From assembly GCA_937951695.1 (NCBI GenBank), contig CALFBL010000108.1, positions 1 to 7,696 on the forward strand: a stretch of DNA of 7,696 nucleotides. Direction: 5' to 3'. Position numbers and translations under genes: made by a program. This document shows, one piece after another, positions 1-6,835 of the stretch. The DNA comes from an uncultured Granulosicoccaceae bacterium. Its GTDB lineage: Bacteria > Pseudomonadota > Gammaproteobacteria > Granulosicoccales > Granulosicoccaceae. Numbering within the stretch: position 1 is the stretch's first letter; each line of letters opens with the position of its first letter. The notes under the pieces were generated by a model, which made no database searches, had not been told where the DNA came from, and worked only from the letters and a program-made list of their open reading frames with translations.

Positions 1-88
1 GGGCAAGAGGTGAATTATCTAAATTTTTACACGAGATCGCCAGAGCCAGAACAGCTACAGCCAACATTAAACGGTTTGGATTTTTCAT
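1..88 (-). CDS. Probable lipoprotein, N-terminal fragment (cut by window edge)
   Basis: Only 29 codons are inside the window, and the frame stays open to the left edge. The translation begins MKNPNRLMLAVAVLALAISC. It has a short basic start (K2, R6), a hydrophobic stretch from about L7 to I18, and a cysteine at residue 20 preceded by A-I-S. This is the layout of a signal peptidase II (lipoprotein) signal, although A at -3 is less typical than L. An AAGGG Shine-Dalgarno sequence lies at 104-100 with 11 bases before the ATG, which supports this start. If the lipobox is real, the mature protein begins C-K-N and would be lipid-anchored. The residue at +2 is K rather than D, so there is no classical inner-membrane retention signal and the outer membrane is the likelier destination. 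The function cannot be guessed from the fragment. A plain secreted protein is the alternative. Confidence 0.6.
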   Translation of the reverse strand, partial: MKNPNRLMLAVAVLALAISCKNLDNSPLA

Positions 89-99
89 TGATAATTTAT

Positions 100-104
100 C
101 CCTT
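100..104 (-). promoter_or_regulatory. Shine-Dalgarno sequence of the truncated lipoprotein gene
   Basis: AAGGG on the minus strand, 11 bases before the ATG at 88-86. It is the clearest ribosome-binding site on the left side of the window and is the main reason for calling the short fragment a real gene. Confidence 0.5.
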
Positions 105-120
105 AATAGCATTGTGCACG

Positions 121-176
121 CCCGTTCGTGTCGCGTAGGCGGTGACTTGTTTTTACCTACGCGTTTTCACCACGGG
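121..176 (-). repeat. Long imperfect inverted repeat in the lipoprotein leader
   Basis: Three paired blocks stack into one hairpin: 121-125 with 172-176 (CCCGT/ACGGG), 128-130 with 168-170 (GTG/CAC), and 132-139 with 156-163 (CGCGTAGG/CCTACGCG, perfect). That is 16 base pairs with two small internal loops and a 16-base apical loop. Neither side is followed by a T run, so it is not a standard terminator. It ends 16 bases before the Shine-Dalgarno sequence of the lipoprotein gene. It could be an RNA structure in that leader or a protein-binding palindrome with half-sites CGCGTAGG; the sequence does not decide which. Confidence 0.45.
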
Positions 177-454
177 AAACTTCGTCGATACTCAAGTGTA
201 TACCACGACCGTCTTAACAAGCTTAAAAAAAAAACTAAACCCTTGCGCCTGTCTAAAAATAGCCGAATACCCGAACAACACTTACCGAGTTGCACCTCGC
301 GGCCAGCCTCGTCGGTCGGTTAGCTGCCCTCACTCAATGTATACGAAATCGTAAGTGGTAGAGATCAATACCCATCTTTGTAGCCAGAGTGTTTTCCCGA
401 CGGCGTGACGCGGCTCTTTCTCGATCGCATCCGCACAACCTTGATAAAAGCAAC

Positions 455-949
455 TCACACCGATCCCGTTAAACTTTTCTGCATAAATTCAGCAGAGCTG
501 TATTCGTCGCCCAATGAGTAATCTTTGAACCCATATTTTTCATAGGCACCTCGCGCCTTCTTATTACCGCTTAATACTTCCAACGTCACCTTGCAGCAGC
601 GTCGTTGCACCGCTTCCTGCTCAATGAACGCCAGCAGTGACTGGCTAACGCCTTTGCGACGCGCCCTTGGCAACACCATAAAATCATGAATATTGATCAA
701 TGGACGACACGCGAACGTGGAGAAACCTTGGAAGCAATTGGCTAGGCCGACGGCTTCGTCCTCGTCATAAGCCAACACAGAAAACGCTCCGGGAAAATCT
801 TTCAACGCGGCGACCAAATTGTCTTTAGTGAAGTTCGGCAATGACTGACCACCGCCGAGTGGGTCCTCTGCGTAAGCGTTGAGCAACGACACCATACTCT
901 GGGCGTGAGCGGTGTTGTCGTAGTCAGCAATGATCACATTCAGTGGCAT
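455..949 (-). CDS. GNAT family N-acetyltransferase
   Basis: A 164-residue protein of the GCN5-related acetyltransferase fold, which moves an acetyl group from acetyl-CoA to an amine; the substrate here is unknown. The acetyl-CoA loop is visible in the middle (about residues 89-104: FMVLP followed by RARRKGVSQSLL). The classical R-x-x-G-x-G/A signature appears as R97-x-x-G100-x-S102, so the last position is Ser. The C-terminal GNAT block is clear: VTLEVLSGN then ARGAYEKYGF (about residues 121-141). An N-terminal DPLGGG segment and a CFQGFSTF stretch resemble a group of small uncharacterised proteobacterial acetyltransferases, from memory. The frame can be extended to a TTG at 967, but the ATG at 949 has a GAGA sequence nine bases upstream and gives a normal N-terminus, so I chose it. 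No signal peptide is seen; it should be cytoplasmic. It lies 130 bases after rarA with its own probable -10 box. Confidence 0.88.
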   Translation of the reverse strand: MPLNVIIADYDNTAHAQSMVSLLNAYAEDPLGGGQSLPNFTKDNLVAALKDFPGAFSVLAYDEDEAVGLANCFQGFSTFACRPLINIHDFMVLPRARRKGVSQSLLAFIEQEAVQRRCCKVTLEVLSGNKKARGAYEKYGFKDYSLGDEYSSAEFMQKSLTGSV

Positions 950-1015
950 AATGAAAATTCTCAACAAAATCGGTTGTTTTTTGGGGTCTTTTTATTTGTG
1001 ATTTCGCACGGTTTT

Positions 1016-1021
1016 ATTATA
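1016..1021 (-). promoter_or_regulatory. Probable -10 box for the GNAT gene
   Basis: The minus strand reads TATAAT, a perfect sigma-70 -10 hexamer, inside an AT-rich stretch between rarA and the GNAT start. Transcription would begin near 1009 and give a leader of about 60 bases. No good -35 hexamer sits 16-18 bases upstream, so strength is uncertain. It suggests that the GNAT gene can be transcribed separately from ftsK-lolA-rarA. Confidence 0.4.
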
Positions 1022-1079
1022 CAAATTCAAGCGCATAAACACCTTCGATCGTGCTTACTATTAAGTCCAAGATGATACC

Positions 1080-2666
1080 TCAATCAAGCTTGTTTTCAGT
1101 TTGTGCTTGCATGGCTGCCCGGTTTTTTTCACGCAACGTATTCAAGCGCTCGCCGATTCGTTGTTCCAAACCCCGCTCGGCAGGAGCGTAGAATTGCACC
1201 GCATTCAGCGTATCAGGAAAATAGCTCATACCGGCGGCAAAACCGTCTGCTTCATCGTGTGCGTAGCGATAGCCGTCGCCGTGCCCAAGCTCTTTCATCA
1301 AGGTGGTAGGGGCATTGCGCAATGTCATTGGTACCGGTTGCGTGCCCGTTTCTTTAACAAACTGCATTGCCTGCTTAAAAGCCGAATAAACCGCGTTACT
1401 TTTAGGTGCGCACGCCATGAACACCACCGCGTGCGCTAGGGCGAGTTCGCCTTCGGGGCTGCCAAGCCGCTGCAAGCTATCCCAAGCGTAGCTGGCCAAC
1501 TGTGCGGCGCGTGGATCGGCATTGCCGATGTCTTCGGACGCAAAACGCAAGGTTCTTCGTGCGATGTACAGCGGATCACACCCGCCGTCGAGCATGCGAC
1601 ACAGCCAGTACAACGCGGCATCCGGGTCAGATCCGCGCATGGATTTGTGCAACGCAGAAATTTGATCGTAGAACTGATCCCCGCCTTTGTCGAATTGCCG
1701 AAAACTGTCGCGGGTGACCTCTTTTAAAACCGCGTCATCGATTCGGTGCACGGTCTGATCAGTCGATGCAGGGGTTGACTCGGAGGTTGACGCGGAGCTT
1801 AATCCGGATGCGGTCGCGGACGGGGACAATGAAGACAGGGACGATAAAGGTATACGTTTGGCGCAATCCACCGCAAGCTCCAACAACACCAGAGCATGAC
1901 GAGCGTCCCCATCAGCGATAGACGCCAACGCGTCGCGGTACTCATCGGCCATCTCGATGTTGATGTGACCCAATCCGCGCTCTTTGTCGTCAATAGCAAA
2001 ATCGATAACCCGGCGTAAGTCGGTGGCCGTCAAATGTTTTAAAACATACACACGCAGTCGTGACAACAAAGCGTTGTTCAGCTCAAACGAGGGATTCTCG
2101 GTGGTAGCGCCGACAAACACCAGGGTGCCGTCTTCCACATGGGGCAGGAAAGCATCTTGCTGGGCTTTGTTAAAACGATGCACTTCATCGACAAACAAGA
2201 CCGAGCGTTTGCCAAACGTCGATTGTTGTTCTTTCGCTTTGGCCACACAAGCACGGATATCTTTGACGCCTGCCAAGACCGCGGAGACGCTCATAAAAAC
2301 CGCATCACTCTCGTGCGCGATCATTCGTGCCAATGTGGTTTTTCCAGTACCGGGCGGCCCCCAGAACACCATGGAGTGCAGCCGGTTGTTCTCGATCGCT
2401 TGTCGCAGCGTGCTCTCTGGACCCAGCAAATGGGATTGACCGATAAAGTCGCTTAACGATCGCGGCCGCATGCGATCGGCGAGCGGTCGAAAACGCGCCT
2501 CGCTGTGAGTACGGGGTTCGCCGGTGCGCGGTCGGGGTGTTGTCTGACTGGGCGCACAATCCGATTTTGCCGCACCGCTTGCAGCCGCACTGCGCTTAGA
2601 TGGGCTGTGCGGTTGGTCTGCGTCGAACAGCCCGGGTTGGTCGTGCGAGTCGTGCGGATCGGTCAT
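1080..2666 (-). CDS. rarA: Replication-associated recombination protein A (RarA/MgsA), AAA+ ATPase
   Basis: A 528-residue AAA+ ATPase of the RarA/MgsA/WRNIP1 family, which acts at stalled replication forks and single-strand gaps in the cytoplasm and is related to clamp-loader subunits. Walker A is GPPGTGKT (103-110), Walker B LFVDE (157-161), followed by the family motif HRFNKAQQDAFLPHVEDG. Sensor 1 is GATTENPSFELN (186-197), the arginine finger lies in LLSR (200-203), and the sensor 2 region is DGDARHAL (252-259). The C-terminal tetramerisation part is typical (YDQISALHKSMRGSDPDAA, then DIGNADPRA and ACAPKSNAVY). It is longer than E. coli RarA (447 residues) because of a hydrophilic N-terminal extension of about 55 residues and a Ser/Thr-rich insert at about 274-305. 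No other ATG precedes M66 and the N-terminus carries QPGLFD, so I keep the first ATG, although I see no Shine-Dalgarno sequence. It lies 49 bases after lolA, probably cotranscribed. Confidence 0.96.
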   Translation of the reverse strand: MTDPHDSHDQPGLFDADQPHSPSKRSAAASGAAKSDCAPSQTTPRPRTGEPRTHSEARFRPLADRMRPRSLSDFIGQSHLLGPESTLRQAIENNRLHSMVFWGPPGTGKTTLARMIAHESDAVFMSVSAVLAGVKDIRACVAKAKEQQSTFGKRSVLFVDEVHRFNKAQQDAFLPHVEDGTLVFVGATTENPSFELNNALLSRLRVYVLKHLTATDLRRVIDFAIDDKERGLGHINIEMADEYRDALASIADGDARHALVLLELAVDCAKRIPLSSLSSLSPSATASGLSSASTSESTPASTDQTVHRIDDAVLKEVTRDSFRQFDKGGDQFYDQISALHKSMRGSDPDAALYWLCRMLDGGCDPLYIARRTLRFASEDIGNADPRAAQLASYAWDSLQRLGSPEGELALAHAVVFMACAPKSNAVYSAFKQAMQFVKETGTQPVPMTLRNAPTTLMKELGHGDGYRYAHDEADGFAAGMSYFPDTLNAVQFYAPAERGLEQRIGERLNTLREKNRAAMQAQTENKLD

Positions 2667-2715
2667 GCGAGACAGACAGCGTTTGATAAACTCGCAGGAT
2701 ACCGCAGTTCACCGA

Positions 2716-3366
2716 TTATTGACCGATCACGTCCACGCCGTCGGGCACGTTAAATTCAAATAGCGAATCGGCGAGGATCGCCTCATCGTTCATCCCGGTG
2801 AACTTGATCTGGGTGGCTTGGCCAAAGTTATCTCGCAGCTCCATGACGGCAAGACCCACCTCATCCAGACCGACGTACAAAGATTCGAAATCGGTGCTTT
2901 CGGTCCGCGGAACCAATTCAAACCACTCGATGTTTTCTTCAGTACCGAGCGCTTCGATGGTAAATTCTTCTTCCAACGGGCGTGTGCCCATAAGAATAAC
3001 CAGCGGCGTGCCGCTGACTTTATCGGCCAGATCGTTAACGGTCACCTGCTCCAAATCTTCGTCGTATAACCAGACCTTCTCACCATCGGACACCAGTTGC
3101 TGCTTAGTGGGCGTTTCGTACTTCCACAAAAAACGCCCCGGGCGTTTTAAATGGAGGGTGCCAGTCGATACTTGCAAGGCGGTTGAGTCAGCATCGTACA
3201 AGGTCTGCTCAAAGCCTGCGCTAAAGGCTCGAGTGTCTTCGACAAACGATTGCAGACGCGCCAAAGCCGGATTGCTCTGGCTGTGCGCAAACGAGGCGAC
3301 AAACGTTGCGGCGATGACGATAAATGCAGCTCTAAAGCATCGAGACTGTCGAATAAGTACGTTCAT
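2716..3366 (-). CDS. lolA: Outer-membrane lipoprotein carrier protein LolA
   Basis: LolA is the periplasmic chaperone that takes lipoproteins from the LolCDE transporter in the inner membrane and hands them to LolB in the outer membrane. From the ATG at 3366 the protein has 216 residues (E. coli precursor 203). It starts with a basic n-region (R6, R9, R12) and a hydrophobic core (AAFIVIAATFVASF), with a likely signal peptidase I site after A-H-S at residue 29. The mature part shows the family motifs: GTLHLKRPGRFLWKYE (about 69-84), which contains the Arg matching the functional Arg43 of mature E. coli LolA; LVSDGEKVWLYD (about 91-102) followed by EQVTV; and the C-terminal FEFNVPDGVDVI. An upstream ATG at 3384 would add six residues, but the one at 3366 has GGA seven bases ahead and gives a cleaner signal peptide. 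It lies 42 bases after ftsK and 49 before rarA, the usual gene order. Confidence 0.94.
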   Translation of the reverse strand: MNVLIRQSRCFRAAFIVIAATFVASFAHSQSNPALARLQSFVEDTRAFSAGFEQTLYDADSTALQVSTGTLHLKRPGRFLWKYETPTKQQLVSDGEKVWLYDEDLEQVTVNDLADKVSGTPLVILMGTRPLEEEFTIEALGTEENIEWFELVPRTESTDFESLYVGLDEVGLAVMELRDNFGQATQIKFTGMNDEAILADSLFEFNVPDGVDVIGQ

Positions 3367-3408
3367 TTTTGATTCCAGGTGCATGGCTTACGCACGACTT
3401 TGCACCAC

Positions 3409-6400
3409 TTAAACCGGCGGAGGTGCCAAGACTTCACGTGTGCCGTTCGAACCAACCGGGGTGATCACCCCGGCAGCCTCCATCTCTTCGATCATGGTAG
3501 CTGCGCGGTTGTAACCGATTTTCAGGCGGCGTTGCACATAGGAAATTGAAGCGCGGCGGCTTTCAGTCACTACGGCAACAGCCTGATCATACAATGCATC
3601 TTGCTCTCCAGAACCGCCTTCCGCAGCCCCCCCGGACAAGCCGGGAATGTGAACTTGTGACTCATTCAGAATTTCGTCAATGTAATTGGGCTCCCCGGTC
3701 TTTTTAATGTGTGCAACCACATTGTTCACTTCGTGATCGTCGACAAAGGCGCCGTGGACACGCATCGGCAACGCGGTGCCAGGCGGCAAGTACAGCATAT
3801 CGCCGTGTCCCAGTAAGCTCTCTGCCCCACCTTGGTCAATGATGGTCCGTGAGTCGATTTTTTGCGATACCTGAAACGCGATACGTGTAGGTATATTCGC
3901 TTTGATAAGGCCGGTAATTACGTCCACCGACGGACGCTGCGTGGCCAGAATCAAATGAATACCAGCGGCCCGAGCTTTTTGCGCAATTCGCGCGATCATC
4001 TCTTCCGCCTTTTTGCCAACCTGCATCATCATGTCAGCGAATTCATCCACGACCACCACGATGAACGGCATGTGCTCGAGCGTGGGTGGAGCGGCTGTGG
4101 GGTCCAGACTTTTTTCAGCCACATAGGTCGGGTCTATCATCGGTGTACCGTTCTTCTCGGCTTCTGCGATTTTCTTATTAAAGCCGGTAATGTTGCGCAC
4201 TTTAAATTCAGCCATCAGCGCGTACCGGCGTTCCATCTCACCCACACACCAGCGCAACGCGTTCGCAGCTTCGCTCATGTCCGTGACAACAGGCGCCAAC
4301 AGGTGCGGGATGCCATCGTACACATTCAATTCGAGCATCTTCGGATCGATCAAGATCATCCGAACATCGTTTGGAGTGGCTTTGTACAGCAAACTCACTA
4401 ACATCGAATTCACGCCCACTGACTTACCAGACCCTGTGGTACCTGCAACCAGCAAGTGCGGCATTTTACCCAAATCAGCGGTCACAACCTGCCCACTGAT
4501 GTCTTTACCCAGCGCCAGTGTCAGCACCGATTCTTTGCCGGCGTAGTGAGGTGACTGAATGATTTCCGAGAGCACAACAATCTCACGCTTATCATTGGGA
4601 ATCTCGATGCCGATCGTGGACTTACCCGGTATAACTTCCACCACTCGAACGCTCACAATCGATAACGAGCGCGCAAGATCCTGCGACAAGTTGGTAATGC
4701 GGCTGGCTTTGATACCGGGCGCGGGTTGCATTTCAAAGCGCGTTATTACCGGCCCAGGTTGCACGGCTACCACTTCCACTTCAATACGGAATTCTGCAAG
4801 CTTCTCTTCGAGTAAGCGCGATAAGTTTTCCAGTTCCGCTTCGGTAAAACCCTCGCTCTGCGGCTTGGGCGCATCGAGCAATGACAACGGCGGTAACACT
4901 GAACCGGGCTGCTGCTTGGGCAATGGGGTTCTAAGCGGCTCAATGGTGGGCGCTCGCTGCTTGATCGCGATCTTTTTATGAGCTGCCTCACCATTGAGCT
5001 CGGCAAGCGCGGCACGAGCAGCGGCGGCCCCTGCTATCCCTGATGCCTCATTGGCCACGGTGGATACCTTTGCTGCTGCGCTGGGCGCCGGCGCGCTTGC
5101 AGGGACGCTGTCAGCAGCTGTAGCTGTAGCTGCGGCCGGTATACCATTGGAGTGCGACAGAGCGGCTGCTGCCTGAGCCGCTGCGTCGGCGGCGGCTTGA
5201 GCGGCCGCTGCGTGAGCTTGCGCGGCGGCGAGGTTGTCGTTCGCCGTCGCAGTCGCGCTGCGGTTGACTGGGTTTGCCGAGGGGTCTGCCCACTTGTCAG
5301 CCGCGACGCGGCTTGACGCTGAGACCGGTACCGCGCCGGCCAGCCCATGAGCGCTCTCTCGCTGGGTGCATTGTTCTTCAATCTCGGCTTTGGTGCGTTT
5401 GGCCAAATCCAACACATCATTGCCGTCACCCAAACCATCGAGTAACGCATCACGTGGCTTGGTTCGTTTACCGGCACCGACGGGGAGCCAGCGACTGAGC
5501 TTTACCAAAACCTTATCAACGGGGCTTCGAATAGCTTCTGCGGAGACCTGTAAATGCCGGTGGTGGTGCGAATCTGGACTGACGTCGAGATCACCGTCCG
5601 GCCAATCCTGCATCGAATCCAGTTCGTGTTCGAGTGCGTCGTAATCTCGGTTGGCCAAACTATCGCGTCCTGCGATGCGAGACTTTCGATTCGCCAACGC
5701 AGCGGCCAGAGGGTTCTTCGGTGGTGCATCTACGAGGTGGTAATCGAGCGCAGCGGACGATGATGAGGCAATTTCTGAGGCTTCTGCGTGCAAACGTTCT
5801 TGCCTGGCTCGCCGAGCTTGCTGGATTTTCGCACGTTCGACGCGCTTGTCCCCCACGTTGGAAAAAGCCTCGGCAACTCGATCAAAACAGCTGATGATAC
5901 CGGCGCCAACCCACTCGATGACGCGCAACCAGGACGTACCAAAGGCGAGCGTCAACGACGTGAAGAACAGAAACACCAGAAAAATTGTGGTGCCAAATGG
6001 GCTCAAAAAACTGATTAAACGCCACGCGGTGGATGAGCCCAATATGCCGCCACCAAAGCTACCATGTGGCAGCGAGCCTTGAGGAACCGCAAAATGCAAA
6101 TCGGCCAAGCCACTGGCACTGACTAACATGGTGACGATGCCAATAATGCGCAAAAACGCAAACGGGCGATAGCCGGAAGGCAATGTCTTGGCGCGTGGAT
6201 CGCGAAACAGCAGGTACCCAGCCCCGAAGGCAAGAAACGGAATCAAATATGCCATGTATCCAAACAGGAAGTATGCCGAGTCGGCGAACATCGCCCCGGC
6301 CCTGCCCATACTGTTACTCACATCGCCACCCGCCCCGGTGTGAGTCCAGCCCGGATCGGCTTGATGAAAACTCACCAGAGCCAACAGCGCCACAAGGCCG

Positions 6401-6669
6401 AGGAAAAAACACAACAGGCCAGACGCCTCTCGAAGCCGGCGCGACATTTGAGTGATGGCCGCCTGCTGCTTGAGCAAATCCTGTGCACGTAGACGCGAAT
6501 CGTTGGCAGCTCCAGTGGATCCGCTACGCGACGAACCGGCGCGTGAACCGGCCGAGGCTGTGCTGCGGGCACTGCCTTTTGCGCTCGCGCCCCGAGCCGA
6601 GGCGTTCTTTTTTGACGCGGTCTTTTTGCGCTTTGGCGCAGTCGTGCGTTTCTTGGTTGCTTGAGCCAA
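3409..6669 (-). CDS. ftsK: DNA translocase FtsK
   Basis: FtsK anchors at the division septum and pumps chromosome ends towards dif for XerCD resolution. Numbered from the TTG at 6669 (1086 residues), a Lys/Arg-rich N-terminus is followed by four membrane segments (about 85-101, 132-155, 170-188, 227-248). A long linker of low complexity follows, with an HHHRH patch near 368 and an Ala-rich tract at 476-559. The RecA-like motor begins near 607: Walker A GTTGSGKS (743-750), the LIDPK motif (773-777), Walker B VVVVDE (871-876) and the LATQRPSVDVITG block (from about 908). The C-terminal winged-helix gamma domain (about 1022-1086, with RRASISYVQRRLKIGYNRAA) reads KOPS and contacts XerD. It is shorter than E. 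coli FtsK (1329) mainly in the linker. Alternative starts are GTG 6768 and ATG 6714; neither has a Shine-Dalgarno sequence, while the TTG has AGGA six bases ahead. It is the first gene of the ftsK-lolA-rarA unit. Confidence 0.95.
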   Translation of the reverse strand: MAQATKKRTTAPKRKKTASKKNASARGASAKGSARSTASAGSRAGSSRSGSTGAANDSRLRAQDLLKQQAAITQMSRRLREASGLLCFFLGLVALLALVSFHQADPGWTHTGAGGDVSNSMGRAGAMFADSAYFLFGYMAYLIPFLAFGAGYLLFRDPRAKTLPSGYRPFAFLRIIGIVTMLVSASGLADLHFAVPQGSLPHGSFGGGILGSSTAWRLISFLSPFGTTIFLVFLFFTSLTLAFGTSWLRVIEWVGAGIISCFDRVAEAFSNVGDKRVERAKIQQARRARQERLHAEASEIASSSSAALDYHLVDAPPKNPLAAALANRKSRIAGRDSLANRDYDALEHELDSMQDWPDGDLDVSPDSHHHRHLQVSAEAIRSPVDKVLVKLSRWLPVGAGKRTKPRDALLDGLGDGNDVLDLAKRTKAEIEEQCTQRESAHGLAGAVPVSASSRVAADKWADPSANPVNRSATATANDNLAAAQAHAAAAQAAADAAAQAAAALSHSNGIPAAATATAADSVPASAPAPSAAAKVSTVANEASGIAGAAAARAALAELNGEAAHKKIAIKQRAPTIEPLRTPLPKQQPGSVLPPLSLLDAPKPQSEGFTEAELENLSRLLEEKLAEFRIEVEVVAVQPGPVITRFEMQPAPGIKASRITNLSQDLARSLSIVSVRVVEVIPGKSTIGIEIPNDKREIVVLSEIIQSPHYAGKESVLTLALGKDISGQVVTADLGKMPHLLVAGTTGSGKSVGVNSMLVSLLYKATPNDVRMILIDPKMLELNVYDGIPHLLAPVVTDMSEAANALRWCVGEMERRYALMAEFKVRNITGFNKKIAEAEKNGTPMIDPTYVAEKSLDPTAAPPTLEHMPFIVVVVDEFADMMMQVGKKAEEMIARIAQKARAAGIHLILATQRPSVDVITGLIKANIPTRIAFQVSQKIDSRTIIDQGGAESLLGHGDMLYLPPGTALPMRVHGAFVDDHEVNNVVAHIKKTGEPNYIDEILNESQVHIPGLSGGAAEGGSGEQDALYDQAVAVVTESRRASISYVQRRLKIGYNRAATMIEEMEAAGVITPVGSNGTREVLAPPPV

Positions 6670-6675
6670 TACAGG

Positions 6676-6679
6676 TCCT
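6676..6679 (-). promoter_or_regulatory. Shine-Dalgarno sequence deciding the ftsK start
   Basis: AGGA on the minus strand, six bases before the TTG at 6669. It favours a product beginning M-A-Q-A-T-K-K over the longer GTG (6768) or ATG (6714) versions, which have no such site. Confidence 0.45.
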
Positions 6680-6731
6680 GAAAATCGGGGCTTCGTCGAC
6701 GCGCGGCGCATCATCGCGTCGGCTAAAAGAA

Positions 6732-6740
6732 AGTGTAGCA
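6732..6740 (-). promoter_or_regulatory. Possible extended -10 promoter for ftsK
   Basis: The minus strand reads TGCTACACT, which fits the extended -10 form TG-n-TATAAT with four of six hexamer matches. No recognisable -35 box is at the right distance, which extended -10 promoters can tolerate. Transcription would start near 6725, downstream of the GTG at 6768, leaving a leader of about 55 bases before the TTG start. A single short motif match can arise by chance. Confidence 0.28.
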
Positions 6741-6835
6741 GAGGGCCAAGGACCCGCTGGAAAAGCACTTTGAACCGCGGCGTTGCCGTAAACTAAAAAC
6801 TCCTGTTTCTAAGCCAAGCTACCGCACTAGACATC

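Larger units (their letters stand above)
89..454. other. Intergenic region without a credible gene
   Basis: This gap lies between the end of the GNAT gene and the start of the lipoprotein gene, both on the minus strand, so it contains the GNAT 3' end and the lipoprotein leader. Short open frames on the plus strand (114-323 and 142-354) overlap each other in different frames, have no ribosome-binding site and show no protein-like composition. I see an imperfect hairpin at 121-176, a ten-base A run at 225-234, and a weak bulged inverted repeat around 302-329 (GGCcAGC against GCTGCC). No convincing intrinsic terminator for the GNAT gene is visible: the T run on the minus strand has no GC-rich stem before it. 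No sigma-70 promoter for the lipoprotein gene stood out either. Confidence 0.6.
6670..6835. other. Divergent control region between ftsK and trxB
   Basis: These 166 bases separate two genes transcribed away from each other, so promoters for both should lie here. On the minus strand there is the extended -10 candidate at 6740-6732. On the plus strand the best I see is TTGAAC (6770-6775), an 18-base spacer and TAAAAA (6794-6799), four of six matches in each box, which would give a trxB leader of about 30 bases. I found no LexA-type CTGT-N8-ACAG palindrome, although E. coli ftsK has an SOS-regulated promoter. Confidence 0.35.

Noticed and set aside
302..329. Bulged inverted repeat GGCcAGC / GCTGCC
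   Set aside because: Six pairs with a bulge and a 15-base loop and no T run; too weak to call a terminator or regulatory element.
114..354. Two overlapping short open frames on the plus strand in the left intergenic gap
   Set aside because: They occupy different frames of the same DNA, have no ribosome-binding site, cover the hairpin and A tract, and their composition does not look like protein.
950..967. Longer GNAT start at TTG 967
   Set aside because: It has no Shine-Dalgarno sequence and adds six residues; the ATG at 949 has a suitable GAGA nine bases upstream.
959..982. Short inverted repeat AACAA...TTGTT followed by T residues on the plus strand
   Set aside because: The stem is only five AT-rich pairs and no plus-strand gene ends there, so it is not a credible terminator.
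2139..2154. Near-match to the FtsK-orienting sequence KOPS (GGGCAGGA against GGGNAGGG)
   Set aside because: It has one mismatch in eight and a single occurrence, which is expected by chance; no perfect KOPS was found in the window.
1984..2439. 151-codon open frame on the plus strand
   Set aside because: It lies opposite the RarA ATPase core, which is highly conserved; it is a by-product of that coding sequence.
2798..3412. 204-codon open frame on the plus strand
   Set aside because: It lies opposite lolA, whose protein is clearly recognisable; the antisense translation shows no family motifs and is a shadow.
3862..4401. 179-codon open frame on the plus strand
   Set aside because: It lies opposite the FtsK motor domain and shows no recognisable features of its own.
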